The position numbers were made by a program, and so were the translations under genes. Positions 25,302 through 34,833 of a stretch of DNA of 64,000 bases are shown in pieces. Below the pieces are notes generated by a model that saw only the letters and a list, made by a program, of their open reading frames with translations, made no database searches and was not told where the DNA came from. How positions within the stretch are numbered: the first letter of the stretch is position 1; each line of letters opens with the position of its first letter. The stretch is from positions 6,606 through 70,605 of the forward strand of contig CAYLLT010000016.1 in NCBI GenBank assembly GCA_964384465.1. Reading direction: 5' to 3'. The stretch is from CAYLLT01 sp964384465. Lineage in GTDB: Bacteria; Planctomycetota; Phycisphaerae; UBA1845; PWPN01.

Positions 25302-25350
25302 TATCCTGATCATTACTGGTCTACCGGTTTCCTCAGAGGCTGTTTTAGAA

Positions 25351-27870
25351 ATGCGGTACAACGCTGTGCATCATTCCATTCAATTCTTCTGCTCTGCGCT
25401 CTCTGCGTCTCTGCGGTTCAATCCCATATGCACAGTTCTCGCGACAGTGCTGTCGTGCAGCGCAGCGGCGCTTGCCGCGGACTGGCGAATACCGGAGACG
25501 CACCCGCGGTTGTTCATCAACATGGATGACATCGCAGCCTTGCGCGTCCGCTGCGGCATCGATCAATACCGCGACGATCCGATCGCCAAAGGCAGGGGCA
25601 TCGCGTTCGGCTCGCAGCAGGAAGCGTTAGAGCGGCTCAAAACCGCGGCCGACGAGATCATGCGCGACCACGCGCGGGCGGACGACCTGTTCGCGCCGGC
25701 GATCCTGCACCTGGTCACCGGCGAACTCGGCGAAGCGGACCGCTACACCGATTATGTCACCAGCGAACTGCTCGATCCGGCGCGATCACGATTCGAGCTG
25801 GACGCACTGGTCGCCCTGGACTATTGCTGGCTGGCCATCCCTTCCGAAAAGCGTTCCCGGATCATCGAACGGGTGGGCGCGGTGCTGGAGCCGCTCGAAC
25901 TGTCGCAGAATCCGCTCGATCATCTGGGCTTTGCCCGCAAGCTCAATGCGCTCGCCGCCGCCATCGTCCTGCACGGCAGCGACGATGAGAGGCAGCTCCA
26001 GATGGGAACGCGGTTGCGGGGGGTCCTGGCGCAGGCGAAGAGTTATCTGGAGGGGCCGTTCACCGCCGTCTGCCGCCAGCGCGGCGCGATGCCCACGTCG
26101 GGCGAAAACGGCATCTGGGAGGAGGCGGACCTGGTACTCGCCACGGAGTTGTGGCGCAGCGCGGCCGGTGGGGACGTTTGGGGACCACTGGCCGACAGTC
26201 TGGGCCGCGCGCTCGAACATTATTTCTATGCGGACACCGGATACGCCGGCCTGACGCACGGATTCGTGCACGATGACGGCAGCCGGATTCCGCTCAAGCC
26301 GGGGCAGGTTTACCGCGGGTTTGTGCCGGCGGTGCCGTGGGTGCTCGCGACGCGGGCGCGCGACCCGATCGCCAATTGGTTTGCCCACCGCAGCCTGCCG
26401 GCGAGCGCGAGCGCGGGTCACGATGTAGACCGTTACCAGTGGGTGCGGCTGCTCTACGGCCCGCTGAATCAGCCGGAGGCGGCGCGCGGGGCATGCCCGC
26501 TGGGGCGAAACTTCGGCGGCGGATGGATCGCGATGCGCAGCGGCTGGGCGGGCGGCGACACCGTGTTGCTGTTCGATGCCGGTCAGCCGTTCTGGCGGTC
26601 GCGCCAGCATTTCGATGCGGGGCAGTTTCAGATATACCGCAAGGGCCGGCTGGCGATCGACAGCGGTGATGACGTGACCTTCGACGCGGTCGCGTCGCGC
26701 GGCGGCAGCACCGCCATCGGGGGAGTAGCGGGCGACTGGGACGACTACGCGCAGGCCACGATCGCGCATAACTGCGTCACCGTCGCGGACCCGACGCAGG
26801 AGATGCGAATCTACGGGCGGCCCTGGCCGGCGATGGGCAATCAGCGGTTGATCGAACGCGATTACAACCCCTCGGTCGGCGACGTGTCCAAGACGGACCG
26901 GCAGACCGGGACGCTCAGCGCGTTCGAAACTAACTCGTTCTTTAGTTATGCGGCCGCCGATTTGACCGCCGCCTACCCACCGGCCGTCGTGCGCGCGATG
27001 CGGCGGCAGATTCTGTTCGTACACGCGGGCGCGATCGTCGTGCTGGACCGCGTCGAGTCGATGAAGGCACGGCCGGTGAAGACGTGGCATCTGCAACTGC
27101 CGTCGCGGCCGGAGGTGTTGACCGATCGAGACGGGGAGAGTGGGAGAGGGGGAGAGGGGAAGAGCGGAGCTGCTGAAGCAACGCAAGCTGCCGCCGGCGG
27201 ACTGGAGAAAAAACCGCCGAAGCAATTTGTCGCGGCGAAACAGGTGCATGGCGTGGATGCTTCCGCCGGGATTTGGGAGCTGGAGCCGGAGGCGAGCTGG
27301 CTGTCGGTTTCGCATATGGAGGGGCGGCTGTTCATCCGCACGCTGCTGCCGGCGGACGCTCAACGGCGGCTGGTCGGTGGGCCGATGCGGCCGCGACAGA
27401 TGGAGAGCGGACCTCGAAAAGGTACGCCTTATTTCGGTGGCGAGCCGTTCGGCTACGAACACCGGTTGTGGCCGGCGTCCATGTGGCGGGCGCCCAACGC
27501 CGCTTATGAGTTGGGCCGACCGGTCAACCTCGGCCCCGACTTCGGCGTCGGATCGACTTGGGGCCGCTTCGAAGCCGCGCCCGCCGAGCCTGCGGAAAAA
27601 ACAGTCTTTCTCCACCTGCTTATTCCCACCGATGCCGCGGTGAACAAACCCCCTGTGGTGAACTTCGAAGTTCGAGAAGGTCATGCTTTTCTGGCGATCG
27701 AACTGAACGATCAGCATGTCAGTGTTGAGCTATCCATCGAGGGTGAAACCAACGGTCGAATCAGCATCCGACATCCCGCCACGCAGGACATCCTCTTCGA
27801 AAAAGATCTGGCCACCACCATCACACCCAATGCCGCAATCCCCGGCAGCGCGGGCGATCCCGGTCATTGA
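25351..27870 (+). CDS. Heparinase II/III family polysaccharide lyase-like protein
   Basis: 839 residues from ATG 25351, the only in-frame ATG near the expected signal peptide. After the signal (TVLATVLSCSAAALAADW) come an alpha/alpha-toroid region (residues about 45-420) and a beta-sandwich heparinase II/III domain containing WRSRQHFDAGQFQIYRKGRL, where the family places its catalytic residues. Such exported enzymes cleave acidic polysaccharides by elimination. Two oddities: the N-terminal SALSASLRF is translated from a dispersed repeat (25392-25421), and residues about 595-605 (DGESGRGGEGKSG) come from a purine repeat inserted in frame at 27132-27164. Confidence 0.85.
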   Translation: MRYNAVHHSIQFFCSALSASLRFNPICTVLATVLSCSAAALAADWRIPETHPRLFINMDDIAALRVRCGIDQYRDDPIAKGRGIAFGSQQEALERLKTAADEIMRDHARADDLFAPAILHLVTGELGEADRYTDYVTSELLDPARSRFELDALVALDYCWLAIPSEKRSRIIERVGAVLEPLELSQNPLDHLGFARKLNALAAAIVLHGSDDERQLQMGTRLRGVLAQAKSYLEGPFTAVCRQRGAMPTSGENGIWEEADLVLATELWRSAAGGDVWGPLADSLGRALEHYFYADTGYAGLTHGFVHDDGSRIPLKPGQVYRGFVPAVPWVLATRARDPIANWFAHRSLPASASAGHDVDRYQWVRLLYGPLNQPEAARGACPLGRNFGGGWIAMRSGWAGGDTVLLFDAGQPFWRSRQHFDAGQFQIYRKGRLAIDSGDDVTFDAVASRGGSTAIGGVAGDWDDYAQATIAHNCVTVADPTQEMRIYGRPWPAMGNQRLIERDYNPSVGDVSKTDRQTGTLSAFETNSFFSYAAADLTAAYPPAVVRAMRRQILFVHAGAIVVLDRVESMKARPVKTWHLQLPSRPEVLTDRDGESGRGGEGKSGAAEATQAAAGGLEKKPPKQFVAAKQVHGVDASAGIWELEPEASWLSVSHMEGRLFIRTLLPADAQRRLVGGPMRPRQMESGPRKGTPYFGGEPFGYEHRLWPASMWRAPNAAYELGRPVNLGPDFGVGSTWGRFEAAPAEPAEKTVFLHLLIPTDAAVNKPPVVNFEVREGHAFLAIELNDQHVSVELSIEGETNGRISIRHPATQDILFEKDLATTITPNAAIPGSAGDPGH
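25392..25421. repeat. Dispersed tandem repeat (CTCTGCG units)
   Basis: CTCTGCG / CTCTCTGCG / TCTCTGCGG ending GGTTCAA. In reverse complement it begins TTGAACCGC, the same header as the repeat arms at 48528 and 48678. It overlaps the 5' end of the heparinase coding region. Confidence 0.6.
27132..27164. repeat. Purine-rich tandem repeat inside the heparinase gene
   Basis: Units of GGGAGAG(T/G) repeated about four times, translated as DGESGRGGEGKSG in an otherwise ordinary protein stretch. Confidence 0.6.
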
Positions 27871-27875
27871 GCCTA

Positions 27876-27939
27876 TCCGAGCCGCGACTGTCAGGGAGCG
27901 GGGTTCACGCTGACCGCTCCCTCACGGTCGCGGCTCGGA
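27876..27939. terminator. Large inverted repeat after the heparinase gene
   Basis: Arms 27876-27901 and 27914-27939 (26 bases each, two mismatches) around a 12-base loop; the arm starts TCCGAGCCGCGA and ends AGGGAGCGG. It begins six bases after the stop codon. No T-run follows. A related half-copy (GGTCGCGGC) lies after the GT39 gene near 37875-37893, so this is probably a repeat that also ends transcription. Confidence 0.55.
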
Positions 27940-27979
27940 TCACGCACACAGTCCAAACTGGACTCCTACCCGAACCTGT

Positions 27980-29041
27980 TCAGAACGGCAACTGCAACTG
28001 GGCGCCGGGCCGCGATGAGTTGGGCACGCGGAATGTCGGTTCCCTGGGCGTGCGGAATGGTTGGTTGAGGCCGTGCTTGTGGACGGCGATGTCGAAGAGT
28101 TGGCGGATGGATTCCCAGTAGGTGCCGTCGCCGCGCATGCGGCTCCCGAAACGCGGATCTGAAAGCTGCCCGCCGCGGATTTCGCGGATGCGATGTTCGA
28201 TGCGCTGGTAGCGGAGCGGCATGGCCTCGCGCAGCCGCGAGAGGAAGACGGGCCGCACGCTGCCCGGCAGCCGCAGGGCGATGTAACCGGCCGAGGTCGC
28301 GCCGCAGTCAGCCGCGCGGGCCAGCAGTTGCGGGAGGTCGCGGTCGTTGAGGCCGGGGATGATCGGGGCGGTCATGATGCCGACGCGCACGCCCGCGTCC
28401 GCGAGCTTTCGCATGGCCTCGAAGCGCCGGTCAGGCGGCGGCGCGCCGGGCTCGATGAGGCGCGCTGTCGCCGCGTCGAGAAACGGGATACTGAGCATCA
28501 CGCTGGCCGACGCGACGCGATTCAGCTCGGCCAGCACGTCCGCGTCGCGGCACACCAGATACGACTTGGTCACCACGCCGGCGGAGTTGTGGAAGGCGGC
28601 GCATACCTCCAGACACCTCCGCGTGAGCCGCCAGACGGCTTCGAGCGGCTGGTAGCAGTCGGTGACGCCGGACATCACCACCAGCTCCCCGGCCCAATCC
28701 GGCGCCCGAAAGGCTTCGTCCAGCAGCTCCGGCGCGTTGGGCTTGACGATGAGGCGGGTCTCGAAGTCGCTGCCCGCGCCGAAGCCGAGGTACTCGTGCG
28801 TGGGGCGGGCGTAGCAGTAGATGCAGGCGTGCTGGCAGCCGCGGTAGGGGTTCACGCTCCAGCGGAAGCCGACGTCGGGGCTGTCGTTCTCGGATAGGAT
28901 CGAGCGGGAGTTCTCCTCGAAGACCTGCACGCCGACGGCCGGCGGCGGCTCCAGCCACTCGTGATGAGTGGATTCATACGGGTTCGGCGGATTGTTCAGC
29001 ACTTTGAGCATGGCGGCACCTCCGGACAGCCCGACGCCCAT
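27980..29041 (-). CDS. Radical SAM protein (PA0069/Rv2578c-like)
   Basis: 353 residues with the radical SAM cluster motif in NPYRGCQHACIYCYARPTHE (CxxxCxxC near residue 70) and downstream VMSGVTDCYQPLEAVWRLTR, as in the SPL-related PA0069 family. It binds a 4Fe-4S cluster and cleaves S-adenosylmethionine to a radical; the substrate of this family is not established, with a role in DNA or nucleotide repair often suggested because of the similarity to spore photoproduct lyase. The C-terminal 40 residues (PFRTPREPTFRVPNSSRPG) are probably flexible. It stands alone and is convergent with the heparinase gene. Confidence 0.85.
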   Translation of the reverse strand: MGVGLSGGAAMLKVLNNPPNPYESTHHEWLEPPPAVGVQVFEENSRSILSENDSPDVGFRWSVNPYRGCQHACIYCYARPTHEYLGFGAGSDFETRLIVKPNAPELLDEAFRAPDWAGELVVMSGVTDCYQPLEAVWRLTRRCLEVCAAFHNSAGVVTKSYLVCRDADVLAELNRVASASVMLSIPFLDAATARLIEPGAPPPDRRFEAMRKLADAGVRVGIMTAPIIPGLNDRDLPQLLARAADCGATSAGYIALRLPGSVRPVFLSRLREAMPLRYQRIEHRIREIRGGQLSDPRFGSRMRGDGTYWESIRQLFDIAVHKHGLNQPFRTPREPTFRVPNSSRPGAQLQLPF

Positions 29042-29101
29042 ATATTAGGTAAATGTTAGGGTTGAGTCAATGGTCGGGAAAGCCGCGAATCGGGGCAAAG
29101 A

Positions 29102-29725
29102 TCAGGTGCGTGCTGCCTGGAATAGAGCAGCGACGTCAACCGCGAAACCAGGCAGGAGATGCGACTCGGCTCGTCGTCCGGTGTTGAACTGGCCGTGCAC
29201 CTCGTAGGCATCGCGGTCCAGACGGAGCACGGTCACTTGCTGCTCGCGCGGATCGATGATCCAGTATTCGGGAATACCGGCGGCGGCATATTCGCTACGT
29301 TTCTTGACGAGATCGTGCTCGCGGTTGTCCTCGCTGACTACCTCCATGACCAGATCGGCGCCTTCCCAGAAATTCTCGCCCATCCGGTCGGAATGCTCGG
29401 CGAGCATGAACACGACATCCGGTTCGCGATAACTGCCTTGCGGGAGCCGAACCCGGAGCGGCGAGAAAAGCACCCGGCCCAGGTTGCGGGGTGATGCGAA
29501 TGCCAGGAGCAGATTGCTCAAGTACTGGACGATGAGCTGGTGCGACATCTTCGGCATCGGCAGGACCTCCACGCAGCCCCCGGAAAACTCGACGAGATGG
29601 TTGGTGCTGTGGGTTAGTTCAAGGTAATCGGCTTCGCTCCAATGACCCTGGCTGGGGAAAATGCGCGCGATGTCCCACGCCGGTTGCGGTTCAGTCAGAG
29701 GTTTTGAAACCAACGTGCTGCTCAT
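29102..29725 (-). CDS. Uma2 family PD-(D/E)xK protein
   Basis: 207 residues from ATG 29725, chosen because GGAGAA precedes it by seven bases (the frame extends 18 codons upstream). The Uma2 fold shows YLELTHSTNHLVEFSGG, the catalytic-type block REPDVVFM, then DLVMEVVSEDN and KRSEYAAAGIPEYWIIDP. Uma2 genes (DUF820) are common in large bacterial genomes as presumed endonucleases of unknown target, sometimes linked to mobile elements. It is the single gene between the radical SAM gene and putA. Confidence 0.85.
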   Translation of the reverse strand: MSSTLVSKPLTEPQPAWDIARIFPSQGHWSEADYLELTHSTNHLVEFSGGCVEVLPMPKMSHQLIVQYLSNLLLAFASPRNLGRVLFSPLRVRLPQGSYREPDVVFMLAEHSDRMGENFWEGADLVMEVVSEDNREHDLVKKRSEYAAAGIPEYWIIDPREQQVTVLRLDRDAYEVHGQFNTGRRAESHLLPGFAVDVAALFQAART

Positions 29726-29835
29726 GGGCAGTCTTCTCCAACGGATATCTATGTTCGCCATTATTGTATCCGCTGCCACTTGGAACCGGAAGAGATTCTC
29801 GTACCAGCGAACCGCCAGCGGGGAACATCCCGAGC

Positions 29836-32800
29836 CTATCCGCTACTCGCCGATTCCGGCGCGAAGCCGTGGCGTAGTGTGTTTTCGGTGATGGTCTTGG
29901 GTTCGAGGAACTGGAGGAGGTAGTCGGGGCCGCCGGCTTTGCTGCCGATGCCGCTCATTTTGAAGCCGCCGAACGGCTGGCGATCGACCAGGGCGCCGGT
30001 GATGCCGCGGTTGATGTAGAGGTTGCCGACGTTGAATTCGCGGCGGGCGCGTGCGAGGTGCTCGGGGTTTCGCGAGTAGAGGCCGCCGGTCAGAGCGTAG
30101 GGCGTGCCGTTGGCGATCTGTAGTGCTTCGTCGAAGTCGCTGGCGGTCAGGACGGCGACGACCGGGCCGAAGATTTCTTCCTGGGCGATGCTGGCCTGCG
30201 GAGGCACACCGTCGAAGATGGTCGGCGGCACGAAGTAACCCCGACGGGCGAGCTCGCTCACGTCGGCCGAGAACACGAGCTTTCCTTCCGCTCGGCCCTG
30301 CTCGATAAAGCGCAGGATCTTGTCTCGGCTGGCGGCATCGATCACGGGGCCGACGAGTGTTGATGGTGAATCGGCGGGGCCGATGGGCATGCTCCTGGCC
30401 GCCGCGATCAGCCGCTCGACGAATGCTTCGCCCACCGCCTGGTGCACGATGACGCGCGAGCAGGCCGAGCACTTCTGCCCGGCATAGCCGAACACCGAAT
30501 GAATCACGCCGCCGACCGCTTCATCGAGATCGGCGTCGGCATCCACGATGATCGCGTTCTTGCCGCCCATCTCGGCGATGACGCGCTTCAGCCCCTCCTG
30601 CCCGGGCTGCCACTTCGCGGCCTGCTCGTAGATGGCGACGCCCACCTCGCGCGAGCCGGTGAACGCGATGAGGTTCACGCCGGGATGAGCGACGAGGGCC
30701 GCTCCAACCGTTTCGCCGCTGCCCGGCAGATAGTTGACCACGCCGGGTGGCAGGCCCGCTTCGAGAAAAGCTTCCATCAACTTGGCCGCAACGACGGAGG
30801 ACTGTTCGGCCGGCTTCATCACCACGGTATTGCCCGCCGCCAGTGCCGCCGCCGTCATTCCGGTGAGGATCGCCAGCGGGAAATTCCACGGCGCGATGAT
30901 CGCCGCCACGCCGCGCGGCTGGTAGACATACACGTTCTCTTCGCCGGGAAAGTTCCGTCGGCGCGGACGTTCTTCGAGCCGCTCCATCTCGCGGCTGTAG
31001 AATTCCAGAAAATCGATGGCTTCGGCGACATCGGCGTCGGCCTCGCGCCACGGCTTGCCCACTTCGTAGATGATCCACGCCGCCAGCTCGAACCGCCGCT
31101 GCCGCAGAATCTCCGCCGCCGCCAGCAGCCGCTCGCCGCGCTCGTGCGCGCTCAGGGTTGACCAGCCGGGCTGCGCCGCTCGTGCGGCCGCCACTGCCCG
31201 CTCCACGTGTTCAATGCCGGCAGTGGACACTCGCCCCACCATTTGCTTGAAGTCCGACGGGTTCTCCGACTCGATCATGTCCGGGGTCGTCACCGGATCG
31301 CCGTCGATCACCAGCGGGTACTTCTGCCCGAACCGCTCGCGGACGCCGGCCAGCGCCTGCTGCATCGCCTGCCGGGCCTCCTCCCGCGAAAAGTCCGTGG
31401 CGGGCTCCGATTGGAACGGTGTCATGTCAGTTTCCTCCGGATCGATCCGCAGCGGCGCCGGGACCGGCGCCGAATGCGGGCGGGCTTCGGCCGGGTCGGC
31501 CAGCAACTCCTCCAGCGGCTCGCGCTCGCTGAAGCTGTGCCGCAGGAAGGACTCATTAGAGGTATTTTCCAGTAAACGGCGGATCAGGTACGCCATGCCG
31601 GGGATCAACTCGCCGAACGGCGTGTACACCCGCAGCGCATAGTCCATGCCGACGACCGCCGTCTTGAGCGGATCGCCCATGCCGAACAGCATCTGTAGCT
31701 CGAACTCGCGCTTGGACGCCCCGATCGACTCCGCGTATGCCATCGCCGCCGCCAGGCTGCGTACGTTGTGGCTCGCGATGGCCGGCCGGATGAGATGCCG
31801 GTGGTCCAGCATCCGTTGCGACAACTGCTCGAAATTGGCGTCAGATTCCCACTTCCGCGTCCACACCGGGCTCGGCCAGCCGTGCTGCACGGCGGTGAAC
31901 GCTTCAAAATCCCAGTACGCGCCCTTCACCAGCCGCACCGCGATCGGCGTCCCCCGCCGCTTCACCCACTCCATCAGCGCCTCGAAATCGCCCGGCGTAT
32001 CCCGCAGGTACGCCTGAAGCACGATGCCCGCATCGGCGAAGTCGCGAAACTCCGGCTCTTTCATCACCTGCTGAAACGTCGCCAGCGTCAGGTCCTTATA
32101 TTCAAATTGCTCCATGTCCACGTTGACAAACGCACCGCAACGGCGGGCTTCGCGCAAAATGGGCCGAAGCCGTTCCAGCACGCGGGCGCTGCCGGCCGCC
32201 GGGTCGATGGGATCGAAATTCGGATCGAGCGAGGACAGTTTGACCGAGAGGTTCAGTCGCGGCATGGGCACGCCGGCGGCGAGATCGATCTGGTCAACCA
32301 CCGGCCACGCGCGCACGGTCGGCGTCATCGCTCGCAGAAGTTCCATGCACTGCGCCGCGTACCAGTCGGCCTGGCGATCGCTGGTCGTCGCCTCGCCGAG
32401 GATGTCGAGCGTGAACCCCATGCGCTGCTCGCGAAGCTGGTGTATCGTTTCGATCGCCTCATCCGGCGTCTGGCCGGCGATGAACTGGCGGGCCATCCGC
32501 AGCGCGCTGGTCCGCGCCAGCGCCGCCAGTTGCGATCCGTACCACGCGCCCTCCGCCGCCCCCCGCAGCATCCGCCGAAACGGACGCGGCAACGGCACCT
32601 CATCGGGCAGAAGATAGGCCGCCAGATGCCGCACCACCTCTTCGTCCGTCCGCAGGCTCGGCAGAACGTCGATAAATCGAAAGAGCTGAAGCTTCCGCCG
32701 CGGCTGTGCGGTAGACCAGTCGAGCAGCCGGTGCATCCACCAGTCGGCCCGGATGACCGACGGCTCAGCGGCATGGGCACGCGCGAAAATCTCCTCTCCG

Positions 32801-32847
32801 ATTTCGCGTATCCGCTGTTCAAGTTGTGTTGGCTGCATTCGGTGCAT
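29836..32847 (-). CDS. putA: Bifunctional proline dehydrogenase / L-glutamate-5-semialdehyde dehydrogenase
   Basis: 1003 residues. The N-terminal half (to about residue 450) is the FAD-binding proline dehydrogenase barrel, with MPRLNLSVKLSSLDPNFDP and YALRVYTPFGELIPGMAYLI. After a Pro-rich linker, the aldehyde dehydrogenase half has APWNFPLAILTG, the glutamate motif VIAEMGGKNAIIVD and the catalytic cysteine in VFGYAGQKCSACSRV. Together they oxidise proline to glutamate, passing the intermediate internally. There is no N-terminal ribbon-helix-helix, so it is a purely catalytic PutA, not an autorepressor. The length is typical for the short class. No proline permease is adjacent. Confidence 0.95.
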   Translation of the reverse strand: MHRMQPTQLEQRIREIGEEIFARAHAAEPSVIRADWWMHRLLDWSTAQPRRKLQLFRFIDVLPSLRTDEEVVRHLAAYLLPDEVPLPRPFRRMLRGAAEGAWYGSQLAALARTSALRMARQFIAGQTPDEAIETIHQLREQRMGFTLDILGEATTSDRQADWYAAQCMELLRAMTPTVRAWPVVDQIDLAAGVPMPRLNLSVKLSSLDPNFDPIDPAAGSARVLERLRPILREARRCGAFVNVDMEQFEYKDLTLATFQQVMKEPEFRDFADAGIVLQAYLRDTPGDFEALMEWVKRRGTPIAVRLVKGAYWDFEAFTAVQHGWPSPVWTRKWESDANFEQLSQRMLDHRHLIRPAIASHNVRSLAAAMAYAESIGASKREFELQMLFGMGDPLKTAVVGMDYALRVYTPFGELIPGMAYLIRRLLENTSNESFLRHSFSEREPLEELLADPAEARPHSAPVPAPLRIDPEETDMTPFQSEPATDFSREEARQAMQQALAGVRERFGQKYPLVIDGDPVTTPDMIESENPSDFKQMVGRVSTAGIEHVERAVAAARAAQPGWSTLSAHERGERLLAAAEILRQRRFELAAWIIYEVGKPWREADADVAEAIDFLEFYSREMERLEERPRRRNFPGEENVYVYQPRGVAAIIAPWNFPLAILTGMTAAALAAGNTVVMKPAEQSSVVAAKLMEAFLEAGLPPGVVNYLPGSGETVGAALVAHPGVNLIAFTGSREVGVAIYEQAAKWQPGQEGLKRVIAEMGGKNAIIVDADADLDEAVGGVIHSVFGYAGQKCSACSRVIVHQAVGEAFVERLIAAARSMPIGPADSPSTLVGPVIDAASRDKILRFIEQGRAEGKLVFSADVSELARRGYFVPPTIFDGVPPQASIAQEEIFGPVVAVLTASDFDEALQIANGTPYALTGGLYSRNPEHLARARREFNVGNLYINRGITGALVDRQPFGGFKMSGIGSKAGGPDYLLQFLEPKTITENTLRHGFAPESASSG

Positions 32848-32991
32848 ACGATCCGTTCGATCATTTCCCGTCTCTCGGCTTGCGGAATACTAGCACAGCA
32901 GCGCGCCGCCCGCCCATCACGCGCCGCTTGCGGCTTCGTGCAAATAGACCTTACTTGACACTCCTGCGAGTCTCTCTAAAATCCCACTCAT

Positions 32992-33564
32992 ATGAACACA
33001 TCGTTTCCCGTACGTGTGCTCGTCTGCTGTACGGTCCTCCTGCCCAATATGACAGGCTGCCGTTCGCGCGGCCCGTCCTATCTGCCCACCGAACCCGAGC
33101 GCGTCGAGATGCTCTCGCTCATGCTCCCGCAGGAAATCAAGATCTGGCCGGTCACGCAGATCAAAAGCTTCAACGAAGACAACATCCCCGACGGCATCCT
33201 GGTCGTGCTGCGGCCGCTGGATAAGTTCGGCGATCCGGTGAAAGCGGTCGGCCTCTTCTATTTCGAGCTATGGACCTACGAGAATGCGACCGCCGAGCGC
33301 AAAGGCCAGCGGCTGGCCTTCTGGGACCGCACCATCGGCACCGCCGAGGAGGTCCGGCTCTACTGGACCCGCGCCCAGATGTATGAGTTCCAGCTCGCCT
33401 GGACGCAGGGCGCCGAATCCATCAAACCCGGCCGCAAGTACATTCTCACCGCAACGTATCGCACGCCCTGGGATGAAACCATCCGCGATGAATACGTGTT
33501 CAATTTCCAGTTGCCGCCCGAAGCCGTCTTAAGCCCGGCGGCCCAGGCGCCGCCCGCTCGCTAG
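32992..33564 (+). CDS. Conserved planctomycete-type lipoprotein
   Basis: 190 residues; the signal peptide ends with a lipobox-like LPNMTGC (Cys about residue 23). The mature part contains LPQEIKIWPVTQIKSFNEDN and GILVVLRPLDKFGDPVKAVG, a strand-rich domain whose wording looks conserved, but I cannot link it to a named family. TTGACA at 32955-32960 and TAAAAT at 32975-32980 lie upstream but only 14 bases apart, so they are probably not a standard promoter pair. The next gene, another lipoprotein, follows 42 bases downstream. Confidence 0.75.
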   Translation: MNTSFPVRVLVCCTVLLPNMTGCRSRGPSYLPTEPERVEMLSLMLPQEIKIWPVTQIKSFNEDNIPDGILVVLRPLDKFGDPVKAVGLFYFELWTYENATAERKGQRLAFWDRTIGTAEEVRLYWTRAQMYEFQLAWTQGAESIKPGRKYILTATYRTPWDETIRDEYVFNFQLPPEAVLSPAAQAPPAR

Positions 33565-33565
33565 T

Positions 33566-33583
33566 CGTCCGCCGCGGCGGACG
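33566..33583. repeat. 18-bp perfect palindrome
   Basis: CGTCCGCCGCGGCGGACG between two lipoprotein genes, directly before the GCTACAAC and AGGAGG of the second. It resembles other dispersed GC palindromes in the window. Confidence 0.55.
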
Positions 33584-33606
33584 CTACAACCACAGGAGGA
33601 ACACGA

Positions 33607-33939
33607 TTGAAGATGATCGGCAGGAGATGGACGTTACCGGCGGCGGTCCTGTTGCTGGCCGGCTGTGCACAGAAGCTCACGCACGAACGCTGGGAGATGA
33701 TCGAGACGGGCCAGTCACCCGAGGCTGTTCAGGCCACGCTCGGCAAACCGGCCGAGAAATTGGACATGCGCTGGATTTATATGGATACGGACCGCGGAAT
33801 CACCGCGGATATCTACTTTGAAGAAAACAGAGTCATCGCCAAGACGTGGTCCGACCCCGACCGCGGCATCGAAGGCAGCAACCCCCATGTCAATCAGCCG
33901 GGCGACGCGGCGAAAACCCGCGTGAAGAAGATCAAGTAG
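33607..33939 (+). CDS. Small lipoprotein, BamE/SmpA-like
   Basis: 110 residues starting at TTG 33607, seven bases after AGGAGG (ATG 33613 would be 13 bases away). Signal peptide with lipobox LLAGC (Cys about residue 20). The mature part has WEMIETGQSPEAVQATLGKP, the repeated pattern of the SmpA/OmlA fold (IxxGxxxxxVxxxLGxP) found in outer-membrane assembly lipoproteins such as BamE, then a strand pair ending IYFEENRVIAKTW. It is probably a periplasm-facing lipoprotein. It is likely cotranscribed with the preceding lipoprotein gene. Confidence 0.75.
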   Translation: MKMIGRRWTLPAAVLLLAGCAQKLTHERWEMIETGQSPEAVQATLGKPAEKLDMRWIYMDTDRGITADIYFEENRVIAKTWSDPDRGIEGSNPHVNQPGDAAKTRVKKIK

Positions 33940-33999
33940 GACGACCCCGCACGTCAAGCCTGCGGCTCGTAGATTCGAGAATCAGTCAGTCCGCGCTTC

Positions 34000-34833
34000 C
34001 TACTGCCCCCATTTCAGCTTCGTCGTCAGCGTGTGCCACGGCGGCTGGGCCGGATTGTGAACGAGTTGGAAGTCCTGGGGATGTCGGCGTACGGTCAGGC
34101 GGTCATTCTGCGCGAGCGGCAGCGAGACCTGCCCATCCACAACGACGGTCGTACCCGCGTTCACCTGCCGGGCGAGCACTTCGATCGTGGAGCTTCCGCC
34201 GACCACCAGCGGGCGATGGGTCAACGAATGCGGCGACAGGGGTGTCAGCACGATGGCGGCGATCTCCGGCTGGACGATCGGCCCGCCGGCCGACATGTTG
34301 TGAGCGGTGGAGCCGCAGGGCGTCGCCAGCACGAGGCCATCTCCGCTGACGGTCGTCAAATCATTCCCATCGACCGAAATGGCCAGCTCGATCATGCGGT
34401 AAGGCGGCCCGGCCTGGATCACACAGTCATTTACCGCCATCGCACCGGTCGTTCCCGGACGGCTCGGTGAGATCGTCGCCTCGATCATCATCCGCCGGCT
34501 CACCAGGCGGGGCTCGTTCAGGATTGCCTCCAAATACTGGTGCACGTCCGCCAGGCTGAACTCGGCCAGGAAGCCCAGCTTGCCGAAGTTCACGCCGATG
34601 ATCGGCACCTGCCGCTCGCCCATCGCCCGCGCGACGGCCAGAATGCTCCCGTCCCCGCCCAGGACGATGATCCGGTCCGGCTTCTCCCTGACCAGCGCGG
34701 CCGCCTCGTCAATGACGCCTGTTGCCACGACGATCGCTTGCCGACCCAGGCCGGCCACCAGTGAGGCCAGCGTAGCCTCCACGTCCGGCTTGGAAGGATT
34801 GCGGATAATAACCACGCGGCGGTGGTGATTCAT
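34000..34833 (-). CDS. nadK: NAD kinase
   Basis: 277 residues with the NAD kinase signatures RIIVLGGDGSILAVARAMGE (GGDG near residue 59), PIIGVNFGKLGFLAEF, AVNDCVIQAG and SGDGLVLATPCGSTAHNMSA. It phosphorylates NAD to NADP with ATP in the cytoplasm. The length is normal and all core motifs are present. It is alone on the minus strand, convergent with the BamE-like lipoprotein gene and divergent from the GtrA-methyltransferase gene. Confidence 0.94.
   Translation of the reverse strand: MNHHRRVVIIRNPSKPDVEATLASLVAGLGRQAIVVATGVIDEAAALVREKPDRIIVLGGDGSILAVARAMGERQVPIIGVNFGKLGFLAEFSLADVHQYLEAILNEPRLVSRRMMIEATISPSRPGTTGAMAVNDCVIQAGPPYRMIELAISVDGNDLTTVSGDGLVLATPCGSTAHNMSAGGPIVQPEIAAIVLTPLSPHSLTHRPLVVGGSSTIEVLARQVNAGTTVVVDGQVSLPLAQNDRLTVRRHPQDFQLVHNPAQPPWHTLTTKLKWGQ

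Noticed and set aside
25786..27717. Minus-strand frame of about 640 codons inside the heparinase gene
   Set aside because: Arg/His/Pro-rich composition typical of antisense frames in GC-rich DNA; no domain or start signal.
32955..32980. TTGACA/TAAAAT promoter for the lipoprotein gene
   Set aside because: The spacer is only 14 bases, too short for a normal sigma-70 promoter; the elements may not work together.
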